Made by a program: the position numbers and the translations under genes. A DNA stretch of 64,000 bases from Ramlibacter sp. WS9 (GTDB taxonomy: Bacteria > Pseudomonadota > Gammaproteobacteria > Burkholderiales > Burkholderiaceae_C): contig NZ_RKMB01000001.1 of NCBI RefSeq assembly GCF_003797765.1, positions 310,001-374,000 of the forward strand, written 5' to 3'. The notes beneath the pieces were generated by a model that was not told where the DNA came from, made no database searches, and was given only the letters and a program-made list of their open reading frames with translations. Of the stretch, positions 16,028-25,229 are shown piece after piece (position 1 is the first letter of the stretch; each line of letters starts with the position of its first letter).

Positions 16028-17882
16028 AGGGCGAAGGCGACACGAGCCCGACCGGGCCGGCGCGCGGCGGCACGCTGTCGGATTCCAGCAGCGACGAGTC
16101 CGAACTGAGCGGCGCGGGCTCCGTGTTCTGCGGCTCCAGAAAACGGATCGGACGGCGGGTGCGCGGCGACATGCCACGCAGCAGCCCGTCGAGCGCTTCC
16201 ACCAGCTCGGGCGCTTCAGCCGCGCGTTCTTCCAGCAGCACGGCCGCGATATGGAACTGGAGCGTGACGTCGGGCTTGAGTCCCTGCAGCGGCATGAGGC
16301 CGGCGGCGATCAGGCGCGCGGCGCGGTCGGTGACCGCGATGCGGGAAGAGACACCTTCGAGGATCAGGCCGAAGCGGGCCTCGCCGATGCGGCTCACGGT
16401 GTCCACGTCGCGCAGCAGGCGCCGCAACTTGATGACGCTTCGCAGCAGGCTTTGTTCGGCAACCGCCGAGCCATAGTAGTCCTTGATGCGCGGGTAGTTC
16501 ACGAGGTCTATGAATACCAGTGCCGAATTTTCCTTGTCGCGCTTGTAGCGCGCCACCACTTGCCTCAGGCGGTCATGGAACAGGTGCGGCGCCAGCAGCC
16601 CGGTGAGCGCGTCCTGGCTGGAGAGGGCCTGCTCGCGAATTTCCGCGCCGTGGCGTTCACGCGACCGGATATTCAGCGCCACCAGCAGGAGCGGCACCTG
16701 CACGGCCATCGCGACGACGATCGCGTACTGCGTGGCGAACGACACCGGCAGGAGGCCGAACAGCCGCGCCAGGGGCATGGTCAGCGTCAGGGCGTAGGGC
16801 AGCGACGCGGCCAGTACCCAGGCACCGACCACGTCACCCCTGCGCCATCCCGCCACGGCGATGGCCACGCTCATGGCCGAACTCGCCAGGATGTAGGCCG
16901 CAAGCATCGCCAGCGCCACCGGCTTGTCCAGGAACGGGTACAGGGCGGCCATGCCGATCCCCGCCAGCCCGGTTGCGTACACCACGCGGTCCATCACCGC
17001 ATGCCGGGCAGAAATGCCGGTAAGGCCGCGCACGAAGAGCAGTGCCGCCGCCACCGCCAGGATCGCGAGGGCGGCCGGCGGGGCGTCGCGCAGCGCGCCG
17101 AATCCCGGCCACAACAGGTGGGCCGCCACACCGGTGTATGCGCCGACCCCGAGCATCGTGGTGAGGGCGTACATGGCGTACCAGGCGTAGGCGGCGTCGC
17201 GGTAGATCACGCTTTGCGCCAGGCAGACCGCGATCAGCAGCATCAGTGCGCCGAAGGTCAACCCGAGCGCGAGGTACTCGATCTGGATGCGCTGGTCATA
17301 AGCGACCTCCGACATCAGCTGGACCGGGAAATTGGCGCTGGTGAGGTGGCGGATGCGCACATAGACATCGCGTGGCTGGCCCGGTGGCAGGTCGAGCCGG
17401 AAGTGCGGGTAGCGGCCCGGCTCCGGCCATGCGGCAACGGCGACGGTGTCCCCGGCGGTCTCGGCGAGCCACCGCCCGCCGGCGTCCTGCTGGTAGACCG
17501 TCACGGCGTCGAGCGCCGGCATCGGAAACGCCAGCACCCAGCCATGGCGCTCGCTGCGGCCCCGCACCAGCCGCAAGTGATACCAGAGCGTGCCGTGCTC
17601 GCCCAGGGCATAGATGTTGTCGGCGCGATTGGGCAGGAAAAGGGCCTTTCCGTGCAGCAGCACCTGCTCGAGCGTGACGGTGCCGGCGGGGTCGACCCAA
17701 ACCTGGCCGATCTCCAGCGCATTGAAGGCCGACTGCGCGTCGCCCAGCGGGAGGGCGGTGGGCACGGCGGCGGCCGCGCTCCCGAGCCAGAAAGCGCAGA
17801 GCGCCAGGGCGAATAGTTCACGCAGGCGGCTCGCCAAGAGCCCGGCCAGCCGGTCCCCGGCCTCGCGCCAGTCGCATGGCAT
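16002..17882 (-). CDS. 7TMR-DISM membrane receptor with degenerate GGDEF domain
   Basis: 626 residues from the ATG at 17880-17882. A signal segment (about 15-38) leads to a periplasmic 7TMR-DISMED-type domain (about 45-205), then seven membrane segments (about 215-410) and a cytoplasmic domain (about 430-590) that begins like a GGDEF domain: [20 protein letters not shown]. The catalytic signature is lost: where GG(D/E)EF should be, the sequence reads [11 protein letters not shown]. It therefore probably binds a partner or nucleotide rather than making cyclic di-GMP. It is divergent from ychF, with a 31-base gap, and convergent with the MOSC gene. Confidence 0.82.
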   Translation of the reverse strand: MPCDWREAGDRLAGLLASRLRELFALALCAFWLGSAAAAVPTALPLGDAQSAFNALEIGQVWVDPAGTVTLEQVLLHGKALFLPNRADNIYALGEHGTLWYHLRLVRGRSERHGWVLAFPMPALDAVTVYQQDAGGRWLAETAGDTVAVAAWPEPGRYPHFRLDLPPGQPRDVYVRIRHLTSANFPVQLMSEVAYDQRIQIEYLALGLTFGALMLLIAVCLAQSVIYRDAAYAWYAMYALTTMLGVGAYTGVAAHLLWPGFGALRDAPPAALAILAVAAALLFVRGLTGISARHAVMDRVVYATGLAGIGMAALYPFLDKPVALAMLAAYILASSAMSVAIAVAGWRRGDVVGAWVLAASLPYALTLTMPLARLFGLLPVSFATQYAIVVAMAVQVPLLLVALNIRSRERHGAEIREQALSSQDALTGLLAPHLFHDRLRQVVARYKRDKENSALVFIDLVNYPRIKDYYGSAVAEQSLLRSVIKLRRLLRDVDTVSRIGEARFGLILEGVSSRIAVTDRAARLIAAGLMPLQGLKPDVTLQFHIAAVLLEERAAEAPELVEALDGLLRGMSPRTRRPIRFLEPQNTEPAPLSSDSSLLESDSVPPRAGPVGLVSPSPFTRSANRQ

Positions 17883-17913
17883 ACACTTCCGGGCTCGGTT
17901 TTCTGGAACAGCC

Positions 17914-19005
17914 ATGAGTTTGAAGTGCGGGATCGTCGGTCTACCCAATGTGGGGAAATCCACCTTGTTCAATGCGTTGACCAAAGCGGGCATCGCCGCG
18001 GAAAACTACCCTTTTTGCACGATCGAGCCCAACGTGGGCATCGTGGAACTCCCTGACCCGCGCCTGGCGAAACTGGCTGAAATCGTCAAGCCTGAACGCA
18101 TCGTGCCAGCCATTGTCGAGTTTGTCGATATCGCCGGCCTGGTGGCGGGCGCCAGCAAGGGCGAGGGGCTCGGCAACCAGTTCCTGGCCCACATCCGCGA
18201 GACTGACGCCACGCTGAACGTGGTGCGCTGTTTCGACGACGACAACGTCATCCACGTCAACGGCAAGGTCGACCCGATCTCCGACATCGAGGTGATCCAG
18301 ACCGAGTTGTGCCTGGCCGACATGGGCACCGTCGAAAAGGCGCTGCACCGCCACAACAAGACGGCGCGCTCGGGCGACAAGGAAGCCGCCAAGATCGTCG
18401 CTGTGCTGGAAAAGTGCGAGGCCGCGCTGAACCAGGGCAAGGCCGTTCGCACCATCGCCTTCAGCAAGGAAGAACTGCCGCTGGTCAAGCCGCTGTGCCT
18501 CATCACCGCCAAGCCCGCCATGTTCGTCGGCAACGTCGACGAGAAGGGCTTCGACAACAACCCCTACCTGGATCGCCTGCGCGAATACGCTGCGGCGCAG
18601 AACGCGCCTGTCGTGGCGATCTGCGCCAAGATGGAAGCCGAAATGGCCGACATGAGCGACGAGGACAAGCAGATGTTCCTGGCCGAGATCGGGCAGGACG
18701 AGCCGGGATTGAACCGCCTGATCCGCGCGGCGTTCACGCTGCTGGGCCTGCAGACCTACTTCACCGCGGGCGTGAAGGAAGTGCGCGCCTGGACCATCCA
18801 CGTCGGCGACACCGGCCCGCAGGCGGCCGGCGTGATCCACACCGACTTCGAGCGCGGCTACATTCGCGCGCAGACCATCGCGTTCGACGACTTCATCGCG
18901 TTCAAAGGCGAGCAGGGCGCGAAAGACGCGGGCAAGATGCGCAGCGAAGGCAAAGAGTACGTCGTCAAGGATGGCGACGTCATGAATTTCCTGTTCAACG
19001 TCTGA
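17914..19005 (+). CDS. ychF: YchF, redox-regulated OBG-family ATPase
   Basis: 363 residues, full length. The nucleotide-binding loop [14 protein letters not shown] opens the protein; the G3 motif is [20 protein letters not shown]. The altered G4 motif typical of ATP-preferring YchF is consistent with ATP rather than GTP use. The C-terminal TGS domain ends in [19 protein letters not shown]. YchF binds ribosomes and acts in translation and stress responses. The 3' end overlaps the adenosine deaminase remnant on the other strand by 11 bases. Confidence 0.96.
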   Translation: MSLKCGIVGLPNVGKSTLFNALTKAGIAAENYPFCTIEPNVGIVELPDPRLAKLAEIVKPERIVPAIVEFVDIAGLVAGASKGEGLGNQFLAHIRETDATLNVVRCFDDDNVIHVNGKVDPISDIEVIQTELCLADMGTVEKALHRHNKTARSGDKEAAKIVAVLEKCEAALNQGKAVRTIAFSKEELPLVKPLCLITAKPAMFVGNVDEKGFDNNPYLDRLREYAAAQNAPVVAICAKMEAEMADMSDEDKQMFLAEIGQDEPGLNRLIRAAFTLLGLQTYFTAGVKEVRAWTIHVGDTGPQAAGVIHTDFERGYIRAQTIAFDDFIAFKGEQGAKDAGKMRSEGKEYVVKDGDVMNFLFNV

Positions 19006-19637
19006 ACGGCGCGAACCCTGCTGGCGCCGGACCGACGCGCTCAAATTCATCTTCGAACGTCCTCAGCATGGCGGCTTTTTCCGCATCTCCCGTGTAGCTC
19101 GAACGGACCGCGTTGAGGATGACTTGCCGGATGTCGGACGGCGTGAATCCGACACCCAGGATGGCGTGCAGGCACTCGTCGGTGAGCGTGGTCCGAAACA
19201 GCGCCGGATCGTCTGTGTTCAGGGTGACGACGCAACCGGCATCGAACAGGCGCTTGGCGGGGTGCGCTTCGTAGGAGGGATACACCCCTAGCCAGCGGAA
19301 GCCCGCGATTCAGATAGAACTGCGGAGTCCAGGTCACTTCGGCATAGCGCACGTTCTGCTCCGCCAGCGCCGCCGATAGGTCGGCGACTGCCATGTGGAA
19401 GTCTTCCGGCCGCTGCAGGCATTGGACTCCGAGTCGAAGCATGTTCGCAAAGTCGTTAAAGGTGCGATAGCGGTAATAGGGCTGGGATTGCTCGGGCGTG
19501 GAAAACGGCAGGCGAACCTTGTTCCGGTCCGCCAGGCGCAACAGGGTTCGAGGCCTGAGCGACCCTTCCAGGTGCACGTGCAATTCCGCTTTCGGCAAGG
19601 CCTTCGGATAGGCGCGAAGCGCGGTGAGGTCCGGCAT
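18995..19637 (-). pseudogene. Adenosine deaminase remnant with internal deletion and frameshift
   Basis: Two pieces of one protein lie in different frames. The N-terminal piece, from the ATG at 19637, is MPDLTALRAYPKALPKAELH and carries the zinc-ligand HVHLEGSL motif, reading well to about RYAEVTWTPQFYLNRGLP. Near 19286-19300 the family sequence then resumes in another frame with LGVYPSYEAHPAKRLFDAG and VTLNTDDPALFRTTLTDEC, and runs to the stop at 18995. About 114 and 97 residues remain of the usual 330-345, so roughly 120-130 residues are missing, including the catalytic HAGE region. The product cannot be active. It follows the cyanophycin-synthetase-like gene by 12 bases on the same strand and was probably its operon partner. 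Confidence 0.85.
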
Positions 19638-19649
19638 GGGACCGAACTT

Positions 19650-21602
19650 TTATCGGATCGGCACCAACGCATCGGCGACGCTCGCGTCCAGCAGCAGCCC
19701 TTTGCCCAGCGCCGCGCTTTCCACGGTGGCCCCCGCGCCAAACACCGCCTTCGCCTTCGCAAGCAGCGCCGGATCCGACACATCGACGATGACCCGGTGG
19801 GGAGACAGGTGCGCACTGAAACCGAGCCAGGCTGCGCCGTCCATGCGCGAGGACGCCGGGTCGCGGGCCTCGGGCGGCCGTGTGTCCAGCACCAGCACAT
19901 CGCAGTGGTCCACCGGCCAGCCTCGATTCAAGATGCCCTTGTCGCTCACGCAGATCACCATGGCTTCGACGCTCTGGTCGTTGCAGAGCATTCTTGCGCC
20001 GGCAAACGCGCCGGCGGCGTCATTGCACACGAGCTCCCGGCCCACATGAACCTGGTTTCCGCAAACCAGGCCGGCGTTCACTCCTTTGGCGAGCAAATCG
20101 CGATGCAAGGCCGGCCCCGCACCATCCGTGGCCGCTTGCGCGCCCACGACGACCGCCACCGGTATGCGCCCGTCCGTGCCGCCAAGCAGGCTGGCCAGCA
20201 TGGGCTTGTGCATGGTCGTGAACATCTGGGGCTGCGCGTTGACCTCGCAGATGGAGGCGCCGCCTTCCAGCCATGAACGACCAATGTCCGGAATGAGCAG
20301 GTCGACACCGGCAACGTCGAGCCGCAAAAGGCGCGTCGCCCGTACCGCGAGGGAGAGATTGTCCGGGTGCACGTGGTCCAGGGGCACGGGTGTGGGCACG
20401 CCTCCCGACGCGACGTTCGAAGCGCTTCGCAGCCGGACGAACCGGCCCGCGCCGGGGACAGATTCCCAGTCGAGGTCTTGTTCGACGAGGAGCCCAAGCG
20501 CCTCCTTGTCGTCCGCAATCCCGTGCAGAAACCGCCGATCGTCCGCCGCGTGTTTTCGATCCAGGTTCTGCCGTTCGAGCAGCCCTTTCACCGAGTCGAC
20601 GCCGTTCCCCGTCACGCCGCCGGGCACGCGCTCCAGCACGCCGTGGACTTCGCCGTGCACCACCTGGATGCGAAAGTCGCGGCCGTTGACGTGCCTTTCG
20701 ACGAGGACCTGTTTCGAGAGCGCAACCGCGTTGGCGTAGGCCTCGCGCACTGCCGCGGCGGTACGGATGTTGACCCAAACGCCTTTCCCGCCGTCGAGGT
20801 CGATGGGCTTGACGACGACCGGGTAGCCCATTTTTTCAGCCGCGGCCACAGCTTCCCGTTCATTGTGAACTGCGACATGTTCCGGGACCGGGACGCCGTT
20901 GGTCCGCAGCACCGCCGCGCCGTCGACCTTGTTGCGCGCCAGGTTCGTGCCGATCTTGGAGGTCTGGTCGGTGAAGGAGCTTTGAAGCCAGCGCCCCTTG
21001 GCGCCCCAACCGAAAAGGAAGATGTCGCCTCTCAGGTGCGCCCAGGGCACGCGCAGTTCGTCGGCCGCCGCGAGGAACCAGGCCGGGTTGAACCCGCGCA
21101 TGCCGGTGTGCTTCAGGCTTTTGAGGAGCTGCGAAAAGTTGGTGTTGAGACCTTGACGGGCGTCCGCGGACTTCGCGTCGATTCCGAACAGGTTGATTGC
21201 GCCGATAACGAAGTTCACCGCGCTCGTCGCCGCTCCATGCTGCATGCACGGCTGCTGGATCAGGTGCAGGGTGCCACCGGGCCGCTGCACCACGGACGCG
21301 CGTGCGGGCTGGAACACCGAGTGCGATCCGGCCCGAAGAAGGGCTGTCGGCCACATCAGGAGGCGCGTCACCACGGGGTCGCTGCTGCGCTCGGCGGCGA
21401 GGGCGGTGGCATCCGGCCCGACAAGGCCCGAGAGGATGGAGTCAAGTTCGAGCAGCCCGTGTTCGTTTGCTTTGTCCGCGTGCACCGCATATTGCAGCGA
21501 CGGCTGCCGCACACCCCACGCGTAGCCCTGGAATGTCATTGCGTTGCCAACCGGCTTGACGACGTGCGCGAACTCGGTTGACTGCGGGGGTACTTGGCTC
21601 AT
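19650..21602 (-). CDS. Cyanophycin-synthetase-like ATP-grasp ligase with degenerate Mur-ligase domain
   Basis: 650 residues. The N-terminal part (about 30-215) resembles CphA. The ATP-grasp domain (about 216-475) is well kept: GYPVVVKPIDLDGGKGVWVN, NGRDFRIQVVHGEVHGVLER, HPDNLSLAVRATRLLRLDVA and the metal-binding CEVNAQPQM. Residues 478-600 still align with the start of the CphA Mur-ligase domain (AVVVGAQAATDGAG ... DKGILNRGWPVDHCDVLVLD). However, the P-loop, normally GTNGKTT, reads GAQAATDG, and the rest of the domain is missing (CphA is about 870-900 residues). It therefore probably adds one kind of amino acid by ATP-grasp chemistry rather than making cyanophycin. No cphB is nearby. The downstream adenosine deaminase gene is broken. 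Confidence 0.8.
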   Translation of the reverse strand: MSQVPPQSTEFAHVVKPVGNAMTFQGYAWGVRQPSLQYAVHADKANEHGLLELDSILSGLVGPDATALAAERSSDPVVTRLLMWPTALLRAGSHSVFQPARASVVQRPGGTLHLIQQPCMQHGAATSAVNFVIGAINLFGIDAKSADARQGLNTNFSQLLKSLKHTGMRGFNPAWFLAAADELRVPWAHLRGDIFLFGWGAKGRWLQSSFTDQTSKIGTNLARNKVDGAAVLRTNGVPVPEHVAVHNEREAVAAAEKMGYPVVVKPIDLDGGKGVWVNIRTAAAVREAYANAVALSKQVLVERHVNGRDFRIQVVHGEVHGVLERVPGGVTGNGVDSVKGLLERQNLDRKHAADDRRFLHGIADDKEALGLLVEQDLDWESVPGAGRFVRLRSASNVASGGVPTPVPLDHVHPDNLSLAVRATRLLRLDVAGVDLLIPDIGRSWLEGGASICEVNAQPQMFTTMHKPMLASLLGGTDGRIPVAVVVGAQAATDGAGPALHRDLLAKGVNAGLVCGNQVHVGRELVCNDAAGAFAGARMLCNDQSVEAMVICVSDKGILNRGWPVDHCDVLVLDTRPPEARDPASSRMDGAAWLGFSAHLSPHRVIVDVSDPALLAKAKAVFGAGATVESAALGKGLLLDASVADALVPIR

Positions 21603-21668
21603 GGGTCGCTTGCTTTGGACGGCGTTGGCTCATTTTCGCCCAACTCCCCGCGACACCTTTCGCAAGCG

Positions 21669-22136
21669 CTAATTCGGCAACATCCGCAGCAAGATCGGCG
21701 TCATGATTGCGTAGCGCAGGAACTTGCCGACCAGCATGTAACCAACGCATGGCCAGAACGAAAGCCTGAGCCACCCCGCCACGGCGCACAACGGATCACC
21801 GACAAGCGGCAGCCAGGCCAGCAGGCAGGCCTTGGGTCCCAGCCGTTCGAGCCATTCGATTGCCTTCAGGTGCGACTTGGACTTGCCGTATTTGTCGGCC
21901 ACCTGGTGCGCGCCGTATCCCATCCACCAGTCGACGATGCCACCCAAGGTGTTCCCGGCGGTGGCCACGAAGACAGCGCTCCAGAACAGCTCGGGATTGA
22001 GCATGAGCAGGCCGACCAGGGCTGGCTCCGAACCCACGGGCAACAGTGTCGCGGAGATGAAGGCCGCGACGAACAGCGTCGTCAACCCATAGCGCGGCAA
22101 CGCGAGCAGCGCCAGGATGGGTTCGAGCCAGGTCAT
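21669..22136 (-). CDS. YqaA-family membrane protein (DedA/SNARE-associated-like)
   Basis: 155 residues with four or five membrane segments. The FISATLLPVGSEPALVGLL stretch and NTLGGIVDWWMGY motif are typical of the YqaA branch of the DedA superfamily. The family is linked to membrane homeostasis, and DedA relatives act as lipid carrier flippases; the substrate is unknown here. The gene is divergent from dusB across about 130 bases and lies 66 bases upstream of the CphA-like gene. Confidence 0.85.
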   Translation of the reverse strand: MTWLEPILALLALPRYGLTTLFVAAFISATLLPVGSEPALVGLLMLNPELFWSAVFVATAGNTLGGIVDWWMGYGAHQVADKYGKSKSHLKAIEWLERLGPKACLLAWLPLVGDPLCAVAGWLRLSFWPCVGYMLVGKFLRYAIMTPILLRMLPN

Positions 22137-22264
22137 GCCGGATTATGGTGATGCGCGGCACCGTGAACCTGTAGGCGCATACGCAGTTCCTTTATTTCAA
22201 TGGCTGAAATGCGGCGGGCATACAATCGTGCCTCATTTTTCAGCAGCCCCGCCTCTCCTCTCCC

Positions 22265-23317
22265 ATGAACATCGGCCCCCACCAACTTGCGAACAACCTG
22301 TTCGCGGCGCCGATGGCGGGCGTGACGGACCGGCCGTTCCGGCAGTTGTGCCGCAGGCTGGGTGCGGGCTATGCGGTGAGCGAGATGGTCACGTCGCGCC
22401 GCGACCTCTGGAACACGCTCAAGACGTCGCGGCGCGCCAACCACGAGGGCGAGCCCGGCCCGATCGCGGTGCAGATCGCCGGCACAGACGCGGCGATGAT
22501 GGCCGAAGCCGCCGTCTACAACATCGACCGCGGCGCGCAGATCATCGACATCAACATGGGTTGCCCGGCCAAGAAGGTCTGCAACAAGTGGGCGGGTTCC
22601 GCGCTGATGCAGGACGAAACGTTGGCCGTCGCGATCGCGCAGGCGGTGGTGGAAGCGGCCGCGCCGCACGGTGTGCCGGTCACGCTGAAGATGCGCACGG
22701 GCTGGTGCCAAGCCGAAAAGAATGCGGTGCGCCTCGCGCGCCTCTTCGAGGGCGTGGGCGTGCAGATGCTCACGGTTCACGGCCGAACGCGCGAGCAAGG
22801 CTACGGCGGCCAGGCGGAGTACGACACCATCGCCGCGGTGAAGGCTGCCGTGCGTGTGCCGGTCGTGGCCAATGGCGACATCACGACACCGGAGAAGGCA
22901 CGCGAAGTGCTCGCCTTCACCCAGGCCGACGCGGTCATGATCGGGCGCGCGGCGCAAGGCCGGCCGTGGATCTTCCGTGAGATCGCGCATTTCCTCGCGA
23001 CGGGCACGCACCTGGCCGCGCCGCTGGTCGGCGAAGTGCGGCGCTTGTTGCTGGAGCATTTGCAGGACCACTACGCGCTCTATGGCGAGTTCACCGGCGT
23101 GCGCAGCGCGCGCAAGCACATTGCCTGGTACGTGAAGTCGCTGCCGGGTGGCGCCGAGTTCCGTGCGCGCATGAACACAATCGAGGACTGCGTGGCCCAG
23201 TTGCACGCGGTAGCGGAATTTTTTGATGAATTGGGCAGCGGCGCGGACCGCATGCCCAACGCAGGGTTGGCGATGCAAGACGATAACGAACAAGAAGCAG
23301 AGGAAGTCAACGCATGA
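22265..23317 (+). CDS. dusB: DusB, tRNA-dihydrouridine synthase B
   Basis: 350 residues. This FMN enzyme reduces uridine in the tRNA D-loop (position 17 for DusB). Motifs: LFAAPMAGVTDRPFRQLCR at the start, the catalytic-cysteine motif MGCPAKKVCNKWAGSAL, and VHGRTREQGYGGQAEYD for FMN binding. dusB-fis is a conserved pair across proteobacteria and here they are separated only by a 29-codon repeat ORF that overlaps both genes. The C-terminal tail is acidic (DDNEQEAEEVNA). An upstream TACAAT at about 22215-22220 may be the -10 box. Confidence 0.95.
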   Translation: MNIGPHQLANNLFAAPMAGVTDRPFRQLCRRLGAGYAVSEMVTSRRDLWNTLKTSRRANHEGEPGPIAVQIAGTDAAMMAEAAVYNIDRGAQIIDINMGCPAKKVCNKWAGSALMQDETLAVAIAQAVVEAAAPHGVPVTLKMRTGWCQAEKNAVRLARLFEGVGVQMLTVHGRTREQGYGGQAEYDTIAAVKAAVRVPVVANGDITTPEKAREVLAFTQADAVMIGRAAQGRPWIFREIAHFLATGTHLAAPLVGEVRRLLLEHLQDHYALYGEFTGVRSARKHIAWYVKSLPGGAEFRARMNTIEDCVAQLHAVAEFFDELGSGADRMPNAGLAMQDDNEQEAEEVNA

Positions 23318-23403
23318 GCGCTGCGATGAACCGCTTCGAGCAAGCTCGCGCCCCCTTGGGGGGCAGTGCTGCCGCCTTGGCGGCAGACGTGGGGGCTCGA
23401 TGA
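23314..23403 (+). repeat. Dispersed repeat, subfamily A, with 29-codon linker ORF between dusB and fis
   Basis: ATG at 23314 overlaps the dusB stop (ATGA), and the frame runs 29 codons (MSAAMNRFEQARAPLGG...) to a TGA that overlaps the fis ATG (ATGA). CGCCCCCTTGGGGGGC forms a hairpin. The end, GTGGGGGCTCG, places GGGGG four bases before the fis start. The same start and end sequences occur in the copy fused to miaB. The peptide is low complexity and probably not itself functional. Confidence 0.85.
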
Positions 23404-23636
23404 GCAAAAAGCACATAGAAGAGTGTGTGCGCGCGAGCCTGGAAGGCTACTTCCGGGACCTGCGCGGCACCGAGCCCGACGGCATGTACGAGATGCTGGT
23501 CAAGGTGGTTGAAAAGCCGCTGCTCGAAGTCGTGATGGCGAAAGCCGACCAGAACCAGTCCAAGGCCGCGGAATGGCTCGGGCTGAACCGCAACACCCTG
23601 CGCAAGAAGCTGGTCGAACACCGCTTGCTTAAGTAA
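23400..23636 (+). CDS. fis: Fis, nucleoid-associated DNA-binding protein
   Basis: 78 residues, the usual length for betaproteobacterial Fis. The C-terminal helix-turn-helix NQSKAAEWLGLNRNTLRKKL is the conserved DNA-binding part; the N-terminal half forms the dimer core (LLEVVMAKADQ). Fis bends DNA and regulates rRNA and many growth genes. The start at 23400 is set by family length and by the GGGGG four bases upstream; the longer open frame from 23223 is dusB out of frame. It lies downstream of dusB as in most proteobacteria and 21 bases upstream of purH. Confidence 0.95.
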   Translation: MSKKHIEECVRASLEGYFRDLRGTEPDGMYEMLVKVVEKPLLEVVMAKADQNQSKAAEWLGLNRNTLRKKLVEHRLLK

Positions 23637-23657
23637 CAAGACAACCAAGACGCATCC

Positions 23658-25229
23658 ATGCAAGCACTCATTTCCGTCTCCGACAAGACCGGCATCGTCG
23701 AATTCGCCCAGGCGCTGCACGCGCTGGGCATACGGCTCATCTCCACCGGCGGCACCGCCAAGCTGCTGGCTGACGCCGGCTTGCCGGTCACCGAAGTGGC
23801 CCAGGTGACGGATTTCCCGGAGATGCTGGACGGCCGCGTGAAGACGCTGCATCCGAAGGTGCATGGCGGGCTGCTGGCGCGGCGAGAACTGCCTGAGCAC
23901 ATGGCGGCATTGAAGGCGCATGGTATCGACGAGATTGACCTGCTGGTGGTCAACCTGTACCCGTTCGAGGCCACGGTCGCCAAGCCCGGCTGCACGCTGG
24001 AAGATGCGATCGAGAACATCGACATCGGCGGCCCGGCGATGGTCCGGTCCGCGGCCAAGAACTGGAAAGACGTGGGCGTGCTGACCGACGCGTCGCAATA
24101 TGCGCTCGTGCTGGACGAACTCAAGACGGCGGGCAAGCTCTCGGACAAGACGCGCTTTGCCCTGTCGGTCGCCGCGTTCAACCGCATCAGCAACTATGAC
24201 GGGGCCATCAGCGACTACCTCTCCAGCATCCTGGAAGAGGGCGGCCGCAGCCTGTTCCCTTCGCAAGCCAACGGCCGCTTCGTGAAGCTGCAGGACCTGC
24301 GTTATGGCGAGAACCCGCATCAGCACGCCGCGTTCTACCGCGATCTCCACCCCGCTCCCGGCTCACTCGTCACGGCGCGCCAGCTGCAGGGCAAGGAGCT
24401 GTCGTACAACAACATCGCCGATGCCGATGCCGCGTGGGAATGCGTGAAGGGCTTCGACGTGCCGGCCTGCGTGATCGTCAAGCACGCCAACCCGTGCGGC
24501 GTGGCCGTGGGCAAGGACGCGCTCGAGGGCTACACCAAGGCGCTCAAGACCGATCCGACCTCGGCCTTCGGCGGCATCATCGCGTTCAACCGCGTCGTGG
24601 ACGCCGGCGCCGCGCAGGCGGTTGCCAAGCAATTTGTCGAAGTGCTGATGGCGCCGGAATTCACGGCCGAAGCGTTGGAAGTATTCAAGGCCAAGGCCAA
24701 CGTCCGCGTGCTCCAGATTGCCCTGCCTCCGGGCGGCCCGGCGGATTGGGACAACGGCCGCAATGCGATGGACGTCAAGCGCGTGGGATCGGGCCTGCTG
24801 ATGCAGACGGCCGACAACCGCGAAATGACGCTGGGCGAACTGAAAGTCGTCACGCAGAAGCAGCCGACGCCCGAGCAATTGCAGGATCTGCTTTTCGCCT
24901 GGAAGGTCGCGAAATACGTCAAATCCAACGCCATCGTCTTTTGCAAGGACGGCATGACCATGGGCGTGGGCGCGGGCCAGATGAGCCGGATCGACTCGGC
25001 CAAGATCGCGAGCATCAAGGCAGCGAATGCGGGCTTGTCCCTGCAGGGCACCGCGGCGGCCAGCGATGCATTCTTCCCCTTCCGCGACGGCCTCGATGTG
25101 ATCATCGACCAGGGTGCCAGCTGCGTGATCCAGCCGGGCGGCAGCATGCGCGATGCCGAAGTCATCGCCGCCGCCGACGAACGCGGCGTGGCGATGGTGT
25201 TCTCAGGCGTCAGGCATTTCAGGCATTGA
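23658..25229 (+). CDS. purH: PurH, bifunctional AICAR transformylase/IMP cyclohydrolase
   Basis: 523 residues, full length. It carries out the last two steps of IMP synthesis. The N-terminal IMP cyclohydrolase domain ([20 protein letters not shown] ... [27 protein letters not shown]) is followed by the AICAR formyltransferase domain with the catalytic [14 protein letters not shown] motif and C-terminal [11 protein letters not shown]. The 3' end overlaps the convergent hemL gene by 11 bases. It lies just behind dusB-fis, an arrangement I have seen in Burkholderiales. Confidence 0.97.
   Translation: MQALISVSDKTGIVEFAQALHALGIRLISTGGTAKLLADAGLPVTEVAQVTDFPEMLDGRVKTLHPKVHGGLLARRELPEHMAALKAHGIDEIDLLVVNLYPFEATVAKPGCTLEDAIENIDIGGPAMVRSAAKNWKDVGVLTDASQYALVLDELKTAGKLSDKTRFALSVAAFNRISNYDGAISDYLSSILEEGGRSLFPSQANGRFVKLQDLRYGENPHQHAAFYRDLHPAPGSLVTARQLQGKELSYNNIADADAAWECVKGFDVPACVIVKHANPCGVAVGKDALEGYTKALKTDPTSAFGGIIAFNRVVDAGAAQAVAKQFVEVLMAPEFTAEALEVFKAKANVRVLQIALPPGGPADWDNGRNAMDVKRVGSGLLMQTADNREMTLGELKVVTQKQPTPEQLQDLLFAWKVAKYVKSNAIVFCKDGMTMGVGAGQMSRIDSAKIASIKAANAGLSLQGTAAASDAFFPFRDGLDVIIDQGASCVIQPGGSMRDAEVIAAADERGVAMVFSGVRHFRH

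Noticed and set aside
16002..17882. Active diguanylate cyclase
   Set aside because: The GG(D/E)EF signature is absent at the expected place.
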